Shown here in pieces: positions 17,242 to 26,369 of a stretch of DNA of 64,000 nt; within the stretch, counting starts at the first letter, position 1, and every line of letters begins with the position of its first letter. Source of the stretch: Clostridium sp. TW13 (GTDB lineage Bacteria; Bacillota; Clostridia; Clostridiales; Clostridiaceae); NCBI RefSeq assembly GCF_024345225.1, contig NZ_BROD01000001.1:2056362-2120361 (forward strand). The letters are read 5' to 3'. The notes beneath the pieces were generated by a model that was given only the letters and a program-made list of their open reading frames with translations, was not told the origin of the DNA and did no database searches. The position numbers and the translations under genes are program-made.

Positions 17242-17580
17242 ATTATTTGATTGTTTTGCTCTGTTTGGTTTTGCCTTTGGTTTTATCTTTATTTCTTTTT
17301 GCTTAACATTCTTTTTGTTTTGTCCATATTTATATAAATCAAAAAACCAAAGAGTTAAAATAAAAAATATAATTGAAAATACTAAGTTAACTATTAAATT
17401 TTGCGTTTTAGTTATAGCATTTATAACTACAGGACAAGCAAACATAATAATAGCACTTGCTAAGACAATCCACTTATTTGGTTTAAACTTTCTTAATACA
17501 TATATGTTTAAAAAACTATATCCAATAAGCGAAAAAAGAATAGCCGCTATCGCAATTAATATCATGATTACAGTGTTCAT
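17227..17580 (-). CDS. Small membrane protein with basic C-terminal tail
   Basis: 117 residues, not recognised as a named family. Three hydrophobic segments are seen (about 3-28, 38-55, 62-82), followed by a lysine/asparagine-rich tail from residue 88 (KNVKQKEIKIKPKAKPNRAK) likely to lie in the cytoplasm. GGGAGGAA precedes the ATG. It is a single gene, convergent with the CehA-like gene and sharing its terminator. No function is proposed. Confidence 0.7.
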   Translation of the reverse strand: MNTVIMILIAIAAILFSLIGYSFLNIYVLRKFKPNKWIVLASAIIMFACPVVINAITKTQNLIVNLVFSIIFFILTLWFFDLYKYGQNKKNVKQKEIKIKPKAKPNRAKQSNNEKKK

Positions 17581-17818
17581 ATTTATTTCCTCCCATCATT
17601 AGACTTCTATTTATAATATTAAGTTAAATATTACTTATTTTCAAGAAAAAATTGATTATTAATTTGTCAATTAGCATAATTTATGCTTTTATATTATTAA
17701 GAATATATTAATTAAAAGAATTTATAATTATATTTTTTAAAAAATTAGTAGTAAATTTATTATATTTTTGATAAAATACAATTAAAAGATTATGATTTTT
17801 ATCAGAAGAGGTGATTTT

Positions 17819-18286
17819 TTGACTGGTATACAAAACTCTCAATTAGATGAATTAGATTTACAAATACTTGATATTTTAATAAAGGATTGTAGAACTCCTT
17901 ATCTAGAAATAGCTAGAATATGTCATGTAAGTGGTGGTACAATTCATGTAAGAATGAAAAAGATGGAAGACTTAGGCATTATAAAAGGGACAAGAATTCT
18001 TCTTAATCTACCTACATTAGGATATGACGTATGTTGTTTTGTTGGAGTTTATGTGGACAAAACTTCTTCATTCTCAGCAGTATGTGATGAATTATCAAAA
18101 ATAAATGAAGTTGTTGAGTTACATTTAATAACAGGTAACTACTCGTTATTTGCTAAATTAGTTTGCAAGAACATAACTGATTTACAGGATATTTTAATGA
18201 ATAAAGTAAATGTCATTTCTGGTATTGAAAGAACAGATACTTTAATTTCTCTTTCTCAACCTATAGATAGAAATATTAAATTATAA
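17819..18286 (+). CDS. Lrp/AsnC family transcriptional regulator
   Basis: 155 residues with an N-terminal helix-turn-helix (ELDLQILDILIKDCRTPYLEIARICHVSGGTIHVRMKKMEDLGII) split over about residues 10-55, and a C-terminal RAM ligand-binding domain (about 65-145, with VVELHLITGNYSLFAKL). A TTG start at 17819 is chosen: AGAGGTG lies 5 nt upstream and the product then begins like relatives; the frame is open from an ATG at 17792 that overlaps the ribosome site. Feast/famine regulators respond to amino acids; the target is unknown. The neighbours are small membrane-protein genes, so context does not help. Confidence 0.87.
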   Translation: MTGIQNSQLDELDLQILDILIKDCRTPYLEIARICHVSGGTIHVRMKKMEDLGIIKGTRILLNLPTLGYDVCCFVGVYVDKTSSFSAVCDELSKINEVVELHLITGNYSLFAKLVCKNITDLQDILMNKVNVISGIERTDTLISLSQPIDRNIKL

Positions 18287-18401
18287 TTTAGTAAACTTGT
18301 AATTGAAGTTAAAGAAATAGTTTTATATTAATCCACGTATAGAATTTAATTTCATGGTTAAAATATTCTTATAGACTTATATAGAAGGAGAGTGTTTATG
18401 C

Positions 18402-18608
18402 ATGAAAGCATTAGATACAATTGCACTTATTCTAGTCATAATAGGTGCTGTAAACTGGGGTCTTATAGGATTCTTTCAATTTGACTTAGTTGCAGCTTTA
18501 TTTGGTACCATGACAGGCTTTAGTCGTATAATTTATTCATTAGTAGGCATTGCCGGACTATATGCTATATCATTTTTCGCTAAAGACAGATATTCTTCAA
18601 TGGATTAA
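18402..18608 (+). CDS. DUF378 small membrane protein
   Basis: 68 residues with two transmembrane helices joined by FQFDLVAALFG. The start MKALDTIALILVIIGAVNWG and the IIYSLVGIAGLYAI second helix match DUF378. The function is unknown. AAGGAG lies 11 nt upstream. Another ATG at 18398 is in a different frame and opens only 28 codons, so it is not favoured. A strong terminator follows at 18610. Confidence 0.88.
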   Translation: MKALDTIALILVIIGAVNWGLIGFFQFDLVAALFGTMTGFSRIIYSLVGIAGLYAISFFAKDRYSSMD

Positions 18609-18609
18609 T

Positions 18610-18651
18610 AAAATAACTCATCCCTTTAACCTAGGGATGGGTTATTTTATT
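18610..18651 (+). terminator. Intrinsic terminator after the DUF378 gene
   Basis: AAAATAACTCATCCCT pairs with AGGGATGGGTTATTTT around a 7 nt loop and runs into TTTTATTAC. Confidence 0.88.
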
Positions 18652-18680
18652 ACAAAATATAATTATTTAAGGAGCTATAA

Positions 18681-19514
18681 ATGGAAAACTTTATTGTAAC
18701 TAACTTGTCTTTTATGAAATTATTTTTATTATTTGTTATTTATTCTTTCTTCGGTTGGATTTTTGAGGTTGCCTACGCTTATACTCATAGAGGCTACTTT
18801 GTAAATAGAGGCTTTTTATTCGGTCCATTTTGTCCAATTTATGGAAGTGGAGTTATTTTAATTTTATGGTCCGTGGATTCTTTTAAAGATAATATAATTT
18901 TGCTTTTTATTGCTTCCACAGTACTTACTTCCGTAATTGAATACGTAACTAGCTATGTACTAGAAAAACTATTTAATTCAAAATGGTGGGACTATACAGA
19001 GGATCCATTTAATATTAATGGTAGAATTTGTTTGCCATTTTCACTTATGTGGGGAGCTGCTTGCGTACTTATAATAAAAATAGTACAACCAATATTTGAA
19101 TTTTTAATTGAATTCATCCCTAATAGTGTATTATTCTATTCATTATCTATTTTAATAGTATATTTCATTTGTGACTTTGTATTAACCATAATATCATTAA
19201 TACAATTAAATAAGATTTTATCACAGATGCTTACTAGCTATGATGAATTAATGGGCAAATCAAAACAAGTATTTTCAAATACTAAAACCAAAGCAAAGGA
19301 TACCTTTGGCACTATGAGGGTAAAATACGAAAATCAGTTTGAAAAACTTAATTTTAATCATATTAGATTAATTAAGGCTTTCCCAACAGTTAAATCAAAT
19401 AAATTTGATGTCATCTTTAAGGAAATACAAAATAAATTCAAACTGCTAACAGAATTTAATATAAAGGATAAGAATAAAGATAATGGAAAAAATTCCAGTA
19501 AGGAAAACCAATGA
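18681..19514 (+). CDS. Putative ABC transporter permease (PF06541, CmpB-like) membrane protein
   Basis: 277 residues. Five hydrophobic segments lie in the first 175 residues, with the conserved FFGWIFEVAYAYTHRGYFVNRG and RGFLFGPFCPIYGSG motifs split across helices 1-2 and WWDYTEDPFNINGRICLPFS between helices 3 and 4, all typical of PF06541. A soluble lysine-rich tail follows (about 180-277). Despite the family name, no ABC ATPase is adjacent and a transport role is unproven. AAGGAG precedes the ATG. Confidence 0.82.
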   Translation: MENFIVTNLSFMKLFLLFVIYSFFGWIFEVAYAYTHRGYFVNRGFLFGPFCPIYGSGVILILWSVDSFKDNIILLFIASTVLTSVIEYVTSYVLEKLFNSKWWDYTEDPFNINGRICLPFSLMWGAACVLIIKIVQPIFEFLIEFIPNSVLFYSLSILIVYFICDFVLTIISLIQLNKILSQMLTSYDELMGKSKQVFSNTKTKAKDTFGTMRVKYENQFEKLNFNHIRLIKAFPTVKSNKFDVIFKEIQNKFKLLTEFNIKDKNKDNGKNSSKENQ

Positions 19515-19545
19515 ATTTTGATTTTATTATAATTTCCTAAAGAAT

Positions 19546-19590
19546 AAAAAAGTCATTCACTGCTTGATTGCCAGTGAATGACTTTTTGTT
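19546..19590. terminator. Bidirectional terminator
   Basis: AAAAAGTCATTCACTG pairs with CAGTGAATGACTTTTT around a 9-10 nt loop, between the convergent PF06541 and PEPCK-like genes. The minus-strand stop is 8 nt away. Confidence 0.9.
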
Positions 19591-19597
19591 TGTCTAA

Positions 19598-21346
19598 TTA
19601 AATTTCATTATTAATTATATCAAATAATTGAATTGCTGCTTTTCTTGGACCTGTCTTTTCTGAACCCTTTATTCCTAGACAAGTTTTTATTTGACCTACC
19701 TTTATATTATTTTTGAAGTATAAATCAAAATATCTATCTAAAATAACATCAGTTTCCTTAATCTTTTGAGCTGGACCAAAAGGATTTGCAAAATATGAGG
19801 TCACTATTCCTGTTTCTGTAGTAGTTCCCTTCGCCATTCTTGCCCCATCTCTAAACACCTTCTTAGCTTCTTCAACATTATCAAAGAAAGTAATTGAATC
19901 CTCTCCTTCTGTTACTTCAGTATAGTTGTTTGCATAAAGTAATAAGTCAATTTTATAACCTTTAGTAATCTCTTTATAAGATGCTACTGGCATAATAAGT
20001 CTTGCATTTATCTTATCCGGATTCATAAATATACTTCTATCCATTTCTTTAAATGCATATCCTTGATCTAAATCATCTAATCTAACAAATGCACCTATTT
20101 CAGTACCATATCCATATATTTGACCGTCTTTTTCCTTCATTACTCCCATATCATCAAATACTACAGTCATATCACTAATGTATTCTTCACTTAATCCTCT
20201 AAATGCTTCTAAGCTTTCTGACTTACCTGCACCACTATCTCCCATAATTACTACATTAGCTTCCTTACCATTCTTTAATACTATGTTAACCATAGCTCCA
20301 TGTGTTGGTAAGTATCCTCTTTTTATCATGATTAAATTGTGTAATGTTAAACACATTTTCTTCATATATCCAAAGTAATCTATTTCTTCACTATGATTTA
20401 CAAAACCTAGCATTATATCATTTTCTTCATCATCATAGAATACAGTTTTTAATTCTTCCCCCTCATCTCTTGCCCCATATACATAAATTAAATCAGGTTT
20501 TCTTCCTCTGTACTCTTCTATCTTTGCAAGTTCAAATAAGTTACATAATGCAATACCATGTTCCATAAAATCTCTATGGAAATAAACGAACCCTAATAAC
20601 TCCCCTATTTTGGCTGGATAACAGAACCAATGATCTTTGTCAATTCTAGCCTTTGCTAATGGATTTGAATCTATTTCAGAAAACATTCCATCCCTTGTAT
20701 TCTTTTTAGGATAAGTTATAAATGGAGTCTCTAAAGCAATAGTATCAATAAAAGGTATTTCCTCTAATGATTGATATCCGTTTGGTACTGGCCAAATAAC
20801 ATCACTTAACATCATGCATGCATTTGAACCTGCTGGCAATTGTCTATATATATTAGGGCTCGACCCCAATACATTCTTTTCTATCTTTCTATATAAAGAT
20901 AGTATTAATTTTGAAAAACCTGGATTAGCCTCTGTAAAGCTTACTGCTGCAATTCCTGCCTTAATTCTATTATTGTGAACAATAGAATATCTTTCAAGCC
21001 TTCTCCAGAAAGAATATAATGCTTCTACAAAAGAGATAAACTCATCTCTATTATCTAATAGAACTGAATATTCTTGATTAAAATCTGCAATTTCCTCAAC
21101 ATTCATAGTTGCTAATAAAAGAAATGTAGTAGTAATTTTCTTAGCTATTTCATGAATATCATTAACTTTTAATTTTTCCTTAACAAATTTAAAACTGTTT
21201 GTATTTCTTCTCTCAGCTGTGGTTAAAAAGTTTTCTAAAACTCTTTTAAATCCATCACTTTCTAATAAAGTTTGATAGTCACTACAATACTTAGCTGTAA
21301 AGTTAATTACTGCCTTATCATTACTCATAGAAAATTCCTTAATCAT
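19598..21346 (-). CDS. PEPCK/HPr-kinase-fold protein (annotated as phosphoenolpyruvate carboxykinase in relatives)
   Basis: A 582-residue cytoplasmic protein. Residues 369-378, GDSGAGKSES, form a PEPCK/HPr-kinase type P-loop, followed by SDMTVVFDDMG, which fits the second metal-binding aspartate motif. The N-terminal about 190 residues are helical, and the middle contains AGSNACMMLSDVIWPVPNGY. The length is somewhat larger than classic ATP-PEPCK (about 530) and the overall sequence does not look like PckA, so the reaction may be a different phosphotransfer. AGGGGGC precedes the ATG at 21346. It is monocistronic, with a shared terminator at 19546. Confidence 0.7.
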   Translation of the reverse strand: MIKEFSMSNDKAVINFTAKYCSDYQTLLESDGFKRVLENFLTTAERRNTNSFKFVKEKLKVNDIHEIAKKITTTFLLLATMNVEEIADFNQEYSVLLDNRDEFISFVEALYSFWRRLERYSIVHNNRIKAGIAAVSFTEANPGFSKLILSLYRKIEKNVLGSSPNIYRQLPAGSNACMMLSDVIWPVPNGYQSLEEIPFIDTIALETPFITYPKKNTRDGMFSEIDSNPLAKARIDKDHWFCYPAKIGELLGFVYFHRDFMEHGIALCNLFELAKIEEYRGRKPDLIYVYGARDEGEELKTVFYDDEENDIMLGFVNHSEEIDYFGYMKKMCLTLHNLIMIKRGYLPTHGAMVNIVLKNGKEANVVIMGDSGAGKSESLEAFRGLSEEYISDMTVVFDDMGVMKEKDGQIYGYGTEIGAFVRLDDLDQGYAFKEMDRSIFMNPDKINARLIMPVASYKEITKGYKIDLLLYANNYTEVTEGEDSITFFDNVEEAKKVFRDGARMAKGTTTETGIVTSYFANPFGPAQKIKETDVILDRYFDLYFKNNIKVGQIKTCLGIKGSEKTGPRKAAIQLFDIINNEI

Positions 21347-21508
21347 AAAAAATAGCCCCCTAAATGAATTTATTTTTTTTTAATATTTCACAATTTAAAG
21401 TTAATCTCCAATTCAATAAACATTATACCATATATTTTGCAATATTATAAAGATAAATTTTTCATTTTTCAAAAAAAGCTCTTATTTAATTTTTGTTTTA
21501 AATAAAAT

Positions 21509-21552
21509 AAATAGACTAAGCAATCGTCTAACTGTTGCTTAGTCTATTTTTC
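21509..21552 (-). terminator. Terminator of plsC
   Basis: Read on the minus strand, AATAGACTAAGCAACAG pairs with the complementary arm ending GCTTAGTCTATT and runs into TATTTTATTT, 17 nt beyond the stop codon. Confidence 0.8.
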
Positions 21553-21568
21553 TCATAAATCAATAATT

Positions 21569-22273
21569 TTATAATGCTGATTTCACTATTTTTTGAATTT
21601 TTTCAGCTAAATTTTTTTCATCCTCTTTAGAAAGCTCTGCTGTATATATGGGTTTATGGAAAGTGACATCTACAGTTGCTTTTCTTAACTTGCCTTCAAG
21701 TTCATATGCCTTGTTTGTCCCTGAAATTGTTACAGGAATTATAGGTGCTTTTGCTTTTGTAGCTAATTTAAAGCTACCTTGCTTGAAATCTTTCATAACT
21801 CCATCTTTCGCTCTTGTACCCTCTGGAAATATGGTCATATTATGACCATTCTTTATATTATCACTACCCTCTTTAAAGACTTTAACAGCCTCTCTTACAT
21901 TTTCCCTATCCATGCCTACACAATGAATAGCTTTCATCCAATAGCCTATAACTGGAACCTTTAATACCTCTTTCTTTGAAATAAACCCCATAGGTAAATT
22001 AGCCGCCTCTATCAAAGCTGTAATATCAAAATTACTTTGATGATTTCCTATAAACACACAAGCTTGGTTAGGAATATTTTCCCTGCCATGTACTCTGATT
22101 TTCACTCCAAAAATTTTATTTGTCACCTTAACCCACTTTAAAAGCACTTTATCTGTATATTTTTCAGCTATTTCTTTTCCCTTAAACTTATAAAGAAACT
22201 TAAGTTTTATCATTCTAAACACTTGAACTAGAAGATAGAAAAAGTATATAAACAATAGAAAAAACGTCCTCAT
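21569..22273 (-). CDS. plsC: 1-acyl-sn-glycerol-3-phosphate acyltransferase
   Basis: 234 residues. It acylates lysophosphatidic acid at the membrane to give phosphatidic acid in phospholipid synthesis. An N-terminal hydrophobic anchor (about 1-18) is followed by the acyltransferase motifs GNHQSNFD (NHx4D), the FPEGTRAKDG substrate-binding motif, and PVTISGTNKAY. The length and motif spacing are normal for PlsC. GAGGAGGG precedes the ATG. It is a single gene, divergent from the lipoprotein at 22416. Confidence 0.9.
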   Translation of the reverse strand: MRTFFLLFIYFFYLLVQVFRMIKLKFLYKFKGKEIAEKYTDKVLLKWVKVTNKIFGVKIRVHGRENIPNQACVFIGNHQSNFDITALIEAANLPMGFISKKEVLKVPVIGYWMKAIHCVGMDRENVREAVKVFKEGSDNIKNGHNMTIFPEGTRAKDGVMKDFKQGSFKLATKAKAPIIPVTISGTNKAYELEGKLRKATVDVTFHKPIYTAELSKEDEKNLAEKIQKIVKSAL

Positions 22274-22415
22274 TAAAATTGCCCTCCTCTTAATATGAAT
22301 ATATCTATATATTCACTATAATATAGCTTTATTTCAATTTTATCAAGCAAACTTTGACAGATATTAATTAATAGATTAAACTAATTTTTACAAGATACTA
22401 TTTTGGAGGGGCAAA

Positions 22416-23285
22416 ATGAAAAAAATTTTTTCTTACTTTTTATCTATAGCAATTATTTTTACCTGTATAACATTAACATCTTGCTCAAAGTCTGCTGATT
22501 CTTCTATAGATAATTTAACTGAAACCTCAGCATTGAGAATCCATTATATTGATGTTGGTCAAGGAGATGCTATCTTAATTCAAGTAAACCATAAAAACTT
22601 TCTTATTGATTCGGGGCCTTCTGATTCACAAAGCAAAATATTGGGGTATCTAAAGAATCTACATATAAATAAATTTGATTACATATTAGCGACACATCCC
22701 CATGAGGATCACATTGGAAATATGACGGCAATAATAAAAAAATATGATATTACAACTTTTTTAGCACCTAAAGTAACTACTAACACCAGTACATTTAAGA
22801 ATATGCTTTTAGCTTTAAAAAACAAAAATATGCACATTAATGCTATAAAGGCTGGTTCTAAAGTAATTAATTTAGGTGAAAACATAACTGTAGAAGTATT
22901 ATCTCCAAATAACTCTAGCTATGAGGAATTAAACAACTATTCTCCAATGATAAAGCTTACTTATGGCTCTCGTTCATTTTTATTTGTAGGAGATGCCCAA
23001 AAAGAAGTTGAACAAGAAGTATTATCAAAAAATTATGATGTCAAAGCTGATGTACTTAAAGTTGGGCATCATGGTAGTTCTACCTCTACCTCCAATGAAT
23101 TTTTGAAAAAGGTAAATCCTTCCATAGCTGTTATTTCAGTAGGAGCAAACAATTCATATAAGCATCCTAATAAAAGCGTTATTGATAGATTAAAAGAAAG
23201 TTCTATTAAAATATACAGAACTGATAATGATGGAAATATTATTATTGATTGCGATGGAAAAAACATAAAAGTAACTACCAAATAA
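22416..23285 (+). CDS. Lipoprotein with metallo-beta-lactamase fold (ComEC/Rec2 C-domain-like)
   Basis: 289 residues. The N-terminus is a lipoprotein signal with lipobox ending TSC (Cys23), so it is likely anchored outside the membrane. The metallo-hydrolase begins at HYIDVGQGDAIL (43-54) and has HPHEDHIGN (94-102), VGDAQ, and KVGHHGS, the motif set shared with the extracellular domain of ComEC. In Clostridia such solitary secreted proteins are annotated as MBL-fold hydrolases or late-competence-like; nuclease activity is possible but unproven. GGAGGGG precedes the ATG. Confidence 0.87.
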   Translation: MKKIFSYFLSIAIIFTCITLTSCSKSADSSIDNLTETSALRIHYIDVGQGDAILIQVNHKNFLIDSGPSDSQSKILGYLKNLHINKFDYILATHPHEDHIGNMTAIIKKYDITTFLAPKVTTNTSTFKNMLLALKNKNMHINAIKAGSKVINLGENITVEVLSPNNSSYEELNNYSPMIKLTYGSRSFLFVGDAQKEVEQEVLSKNYDVKADVLKVGHHGSSTSTSNEFLKKVNPSIAVISVGANNSYKHPNKSVIDRLKESSIKIYRTDNDGNIIIDCDGKNIKVTTK

Positions 23286-23290
23286 ATAAT

Positions 23291-23326
23291 ATAGGCTACA
23301 TTAATATAATTATTAATGTAGCCTAT
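23291..23326. terminator. Bidirectional terminator overlapping a stop codon
   Basis: ATAGGCTACATTAATA pairs with TATTAATGTAGCCTAT. The minus-strand T-rich exit (TATTATTTATT) makes it best suited to the RNase H-fold gene, whose TAG (23323-23325) lies in the stem. Confidence 0.8.
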
Positions 23327-24063
23327 ATTGTTGCCTCAGAGTTATTATCTATTTCAGTTTCACTTAATTTTTCACTTTCTAAAATACTATTTTCTAATTC
23401 AATTTGCTCTCTTAATTTATTAATATACTTATTCCATTTTACATATATGTGAAATAAGTTAACTACATCCTGCTCATTATACTGCAGAATTTTTTCAACC
23501 TTTTCTTTTGGCATTCTAGAAAAATATTCGCTATCCTTCATGACTTTATGAAAAGTTTTTGCCAAATTGGAACCTGCTATAAGCTCTCCTTCCCTTTCAA
23601 TATCAAATATCTTTTCTAAAGCCTTTAATCCTACTCCACGCTTAATCACTTTTTCATATTCCCTTTGTAAATCAATATGCTTGAAGTTTTCTAAAATATT
23701 ATATTTAACACCATTTTGATTAAATAGATAATTGATAACTGAAAAATCATTATTACCCGAAAAAGTAACAATGTACTTCTTGTTATACTTTTCTTGCATA
23801 ACTTTAAAATAATTTTCTGCCATTAAAAGTATATCTTTTCCCTCTTCTCTGTTTTCAATCATGTATTGAGTAACTATTAGTTTATCCTTAACTTCATCAT
23901 AATAACAACAACCAAATACACCAACACATTTAGGCTTTTTATACACATAATGCTCTAAATCAAAAAAAATAGCATCCTTATATTGCATGTTGTTATCTTC
24001 CACAGCTAATACATCCTCAGTATTAATTTCATCTATATCTAATTGATTTTCTTTAATTATCAC
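23323..24063 (-). CDS. RNase H-fold (YprB-like, PF13482) nuclease
   Basis: A 246-residue protein of the predicted 3'-5' exonuclease YprB family. Motifs in order are FFDLEHY (first acidic residues), VTFSGNNDFSVINYL, FKHIDLQREY and QYNEQDVVNLF. The substrate is unknown. The frame starts at GTG 24063; a start at the ATG giving MQYKDAIFFDLEHY (residue 26) is also credible and agrees better with the domain start. It ends in an acidic/serine-rich tail. A second protein of the same fold lies at 26369-27190, with feoAB between them. Confidence 0.78.
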   Translation of the reverse strand: MIIKENQLDIDEINTEDVLAVEDNNMQYKDAIFFDLEHYVYKKPKCVGVFGCCYYDEVKDKLIVTQYMIENREEGKDILLMAENYFKVMQEKYNKKYIVTFSGNNDFSVINYLFNQNGVKYNILENFKHIDLQREYEKVIKRGVGLKALEKIFDIEREGELIAGSNLAKTFHKVMKDSEYFSRMPKEKVEKILQYNEQDVVNLFHIYVKWNKYINKLREQIELENSILESEKLSETEIDNNSEATI

Positions 24064-24296
24064 TATATCACTCTTTCCTTTTTGATTATGCTTTTCTTTA
24101 GTAACTGTATAAATACAATTAATTCAAAAAATTATTAAACTCTATTTAATTATACCATGATTCCTAGAGATTTATTTGAAAAATAATTTTTTTAATACAT
24201 TTTTTAGTTAATTTTTTTATATTATATTATAAGTCATATTTTAATAATAAAATTATTTAAAATTAAAATTTATAATCATTTTTAGGAGTGAACCAT

Positions 24297-24515
24297 ATGA
24301 ATATATGCAATTTAAAAATTGGGGAAGTAGCTAAAATATATAAAATTATAGGAAATGATAAATTAGCAAAAAGACTACAAGCTCTAGGATGTATTCAAGA
24401 TACAGAAATAATCTTAAAAAGAATTGCACCTTTGGGCGATCCTATCCTAATAAGTATACGTGGTTTTGATATTGCTTTAAGAAAAGTAGATGCTAAAAAT
24501 ATATTAATAAAGTAG
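24297..24515 (+). CDS. feoA: Ferrous iron transport protein A
   Basis: A 72-residue SH3-like cytoplasmic protein that supports FeoB-mediated Fe2+ uptake. MNICNLKIGEVAKIYKIIG, RLQALGCIQDTEI and the closing RGFDIALRKVDAKNI are the standard FeoA outline. GTG at 24288 overlaps the AGGAG ribosome site, so the ATG at 24297, 8 nt downstream of it, is used. It lies 9 nt before feoB. Fur control is common for this operon, but I could not identify a convincing Fur box in the AT-rich leader. Confidence 0.92.
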   Translation: MNICNLKIGEVAKIYKIIGNDKLAKRLQALGCIQDTEIILKRIAPLGDPILISIRGFDIALRKVDAKNILIK

Positions 24516-24524
24516 GTAGATAAT

Positions 24525-26288
24525 ATGAACATTGCATTATTAGGCAACCCCAATGTAGGAAAAACAACTTTATTCAATTCTTTAACTGGTTCCAATCAAT
24601 ATGTAGGAAATTGGGCTGGAGTTACTGTAGAAAAAAAAGAAGGATTCTTAGATAATTTTAAAATCATAGATCTTCCTGGAATATATTCTATGGATGCTTT
24701 TTCAAATGAAGAAAAAATATCTAAAAATTTTTTAGAAACTGAATCTATTGATCTAATTATAAATATAGTTGATGCCTCAAATTTAGATAGAAATTTATAT
24801 CTTACTTATCAGTTAAAGCAATATAAAAAGCCAATGATTCTTGTATTAAACATGATAGATGTAGCCGAGAAGAAAGGATACAAATTTAACCTTGAACTAT
24901 TAGAAAAGAATTTTAGAATGAAAGTTTTCCCTATAATCGCCTCAAAATCCATAGGATTAGATGAAATAAAGAAGTATATACAGAAGGAATATTATTCTAA
25001 TAGCTTGGATTTAACTCCACCTAATTTTACAAATGAAAATGAAGCATACAATTATATTGATTCCATGGTCTCTTCATGCAGAATCATGAGTACCAAAACC
25101 AAATTGGATTTATCTGAGTCTCTAGACAGCATACTTCTCAATCCTATATTAGCTTACCCCATGTTTTTACTTATACTATTATTTATATTCAAATTTACCT
25201 TTTCATGGGTTGGTGCACCTTTATCTAAGATTTTAGGCATATTATTAAATTCATGTTTTATGCCTTATTTAAATAATCTGTTATCAGGTGCTTCTCCATG
25301 GATAAGCTCTCTTATAGTAAATGGCATTGTAGGCGGTGTAGGTGGGATACTTACTTTACTCCCTGTAATTTTAGCTTTATTTTTCTGTATTACTATTTTA
25401 GAAGATAGTGGCTATATGGCTAGAGTTGCATTTCTAATGGACAAGATTATGAGAAAAATAGGTCTATCAGGAAAAGCTTTCATTCCTATGATTTTAGGAT
25501 TTGGATGTTCTGTTCCTGCCATAATGTCTGCAAGAACTTTAGAAAGTGAAAAAGATAGAAGACTTGCTGCTTTATTGATTCCGTTAATGTCATGTAACGC
25601 TAAACTTTCTATTTATATGGTATTTGCATTAGCACTTTTTCCCAAAAATCAGGGGTTACTCATAGCCTCCTTATATGGATTGGGAATTCTAATTGCATTT
25701 ATTATGGCACTAATTTTCAAAAATAGTTTATTTAAAAAGGACGAACATCCATTTATTATTGAATTACCTAAACTAAAAATGCCAAATTCTCAAAATATAC
25801 TTAATCAATTATCAGAAAAAACTAAAAGTTTTCTTTCAAAAGCCGGAACCACTATTTTTGCAATGAGTGTAATAATATGGTTTTTACAAGCCTTCAACGC
25901 TTCTGGACAAGTTGCAAATATAAATCAAAGCTTTCTATATTCCATCGGAAACTCTATTGCACCATTTTTTAAACCACTAGGGTTTGGTACCTGGGAAGCC
26001 TCCGTTTCTCTTTTAACAGGAATAATGGCCAAGGAAACAGTTGTATCTACATTATCAGTAATATACGGAAATAACCTACTTACTATAATTCCTTTACACT
26101 TTACTCAAGTGTCAGCTTATGCTTTCTTAGTTTTTGTACTTCTATATTCTCCTTGCATTTCAGTTATAGGCACAATGAAAAAAGAATTTGGATTTGCAAT
26201 GACTGTTTTCTCTGTTATTTACCAAATACTTCTAGCATGGATTGTTTCTTTCTTATTTTTTACTGTAGGCTCCATGTTTTTTCATTAA
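24525..26288 (+). CDS. feoB: Ferrous iron transporter B (GTPase-permease)
   Basis: 587 residues, inner membrane Fe2+ transporter. The N-terminal G domain has G1 GNPNVGKTT (6-14), the G2 region NWAGVTVEKKEG, G3 DLPGIYSM and G4 NMIDVAEKKG. The membrane domain from about residue 205 contains two Gate-type cores with cysteines (LGFGCSVPAIMSART, LYSPCISVIGTM). It is slightly shorter than many FeoB proteins (over 600), mainly in the loop between G domain and membrane part. It is co-transcribed with feoA and ends at a bidirectional terminator at 26330. Confidence 0.95.
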   Translation: MNIALLGNPNVGKTTLFNSLTGSNQYVGNWAGVTVEKKEGFLDNFKIIDLPGIYSMDAFSNEEKISKNFLETESIDLIINIVDASNLDRNLYLTYQLKQYKKPMILVLNMIDVAEKKGYKFNLELLEKNFRMKVFPIIASKSIGLDEIKKYIQKEYYSNSLDLTPPNFTNENEAYNYIDSMVSSCRIMSTKTKLDLSESLDSILLNPILAYPMFLLILLFIFKFTFSWVGAPLSKILGILLNSCFMPYLNNLLSGASPWISSLIVNGIVGGVGGILTLLPVILALFFCITILEDSGYMARVAFLMDKIMRKIGLSGKAFIPMILGFGCSVPAIMSARTLESEKDRRLAALLIPLMSCNAKLSIYMVFALALFPKNQGLLIASLYGLGILIAFIMALIFKNSLFKKDEHPFIIELPKLKMPNSQNILNQLSEKTKSFLSKAGTTIFAMSVIIWFLQAFNASGQVANINQSFLYSIGNSIAPFFKPLGFGTWEASVSLLTGIMAKETVVSTLSVIYGNNLLTIIPLHFTQVSAYAFLVFVLLYSPCISVIGTMKKEFGFAMTVFSVIYQILLAWIVSFLFFTVGSMFFH

Positions 26289-26329
26289 TATATAATGAAT
26301 CTTCAAAAAACAATTAAATCCATATGCTA

Positions 26330-26369
26330 ATAAAACCTATGTAGAAGATATTTTCTACATAGGTTTTAT
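26330..26369. terminator. Bidirectional terminator between feoB and the nuclease gene
   Basis: ATAAAACCTATGTAGAA pairs with TTCTACATAGGTTTTAT around a 6 nt loop. The minus-strand TGA begins at its edge. Confidence 0.85.

Noticed and set aside
18398-18486. ATG at 18398 opening a 28-codon frame overlapping the DUF378 start.
   Set aside because: The product is not membrane-like or recognisable, and the DUF378 frame matches its family from residue 1.
24064-24296. Fur box before feoAB.
   Set aside because: Only generic AT-rich sequence; nothing close to the 19 bp GATAATGATAATCATTATC pattern.
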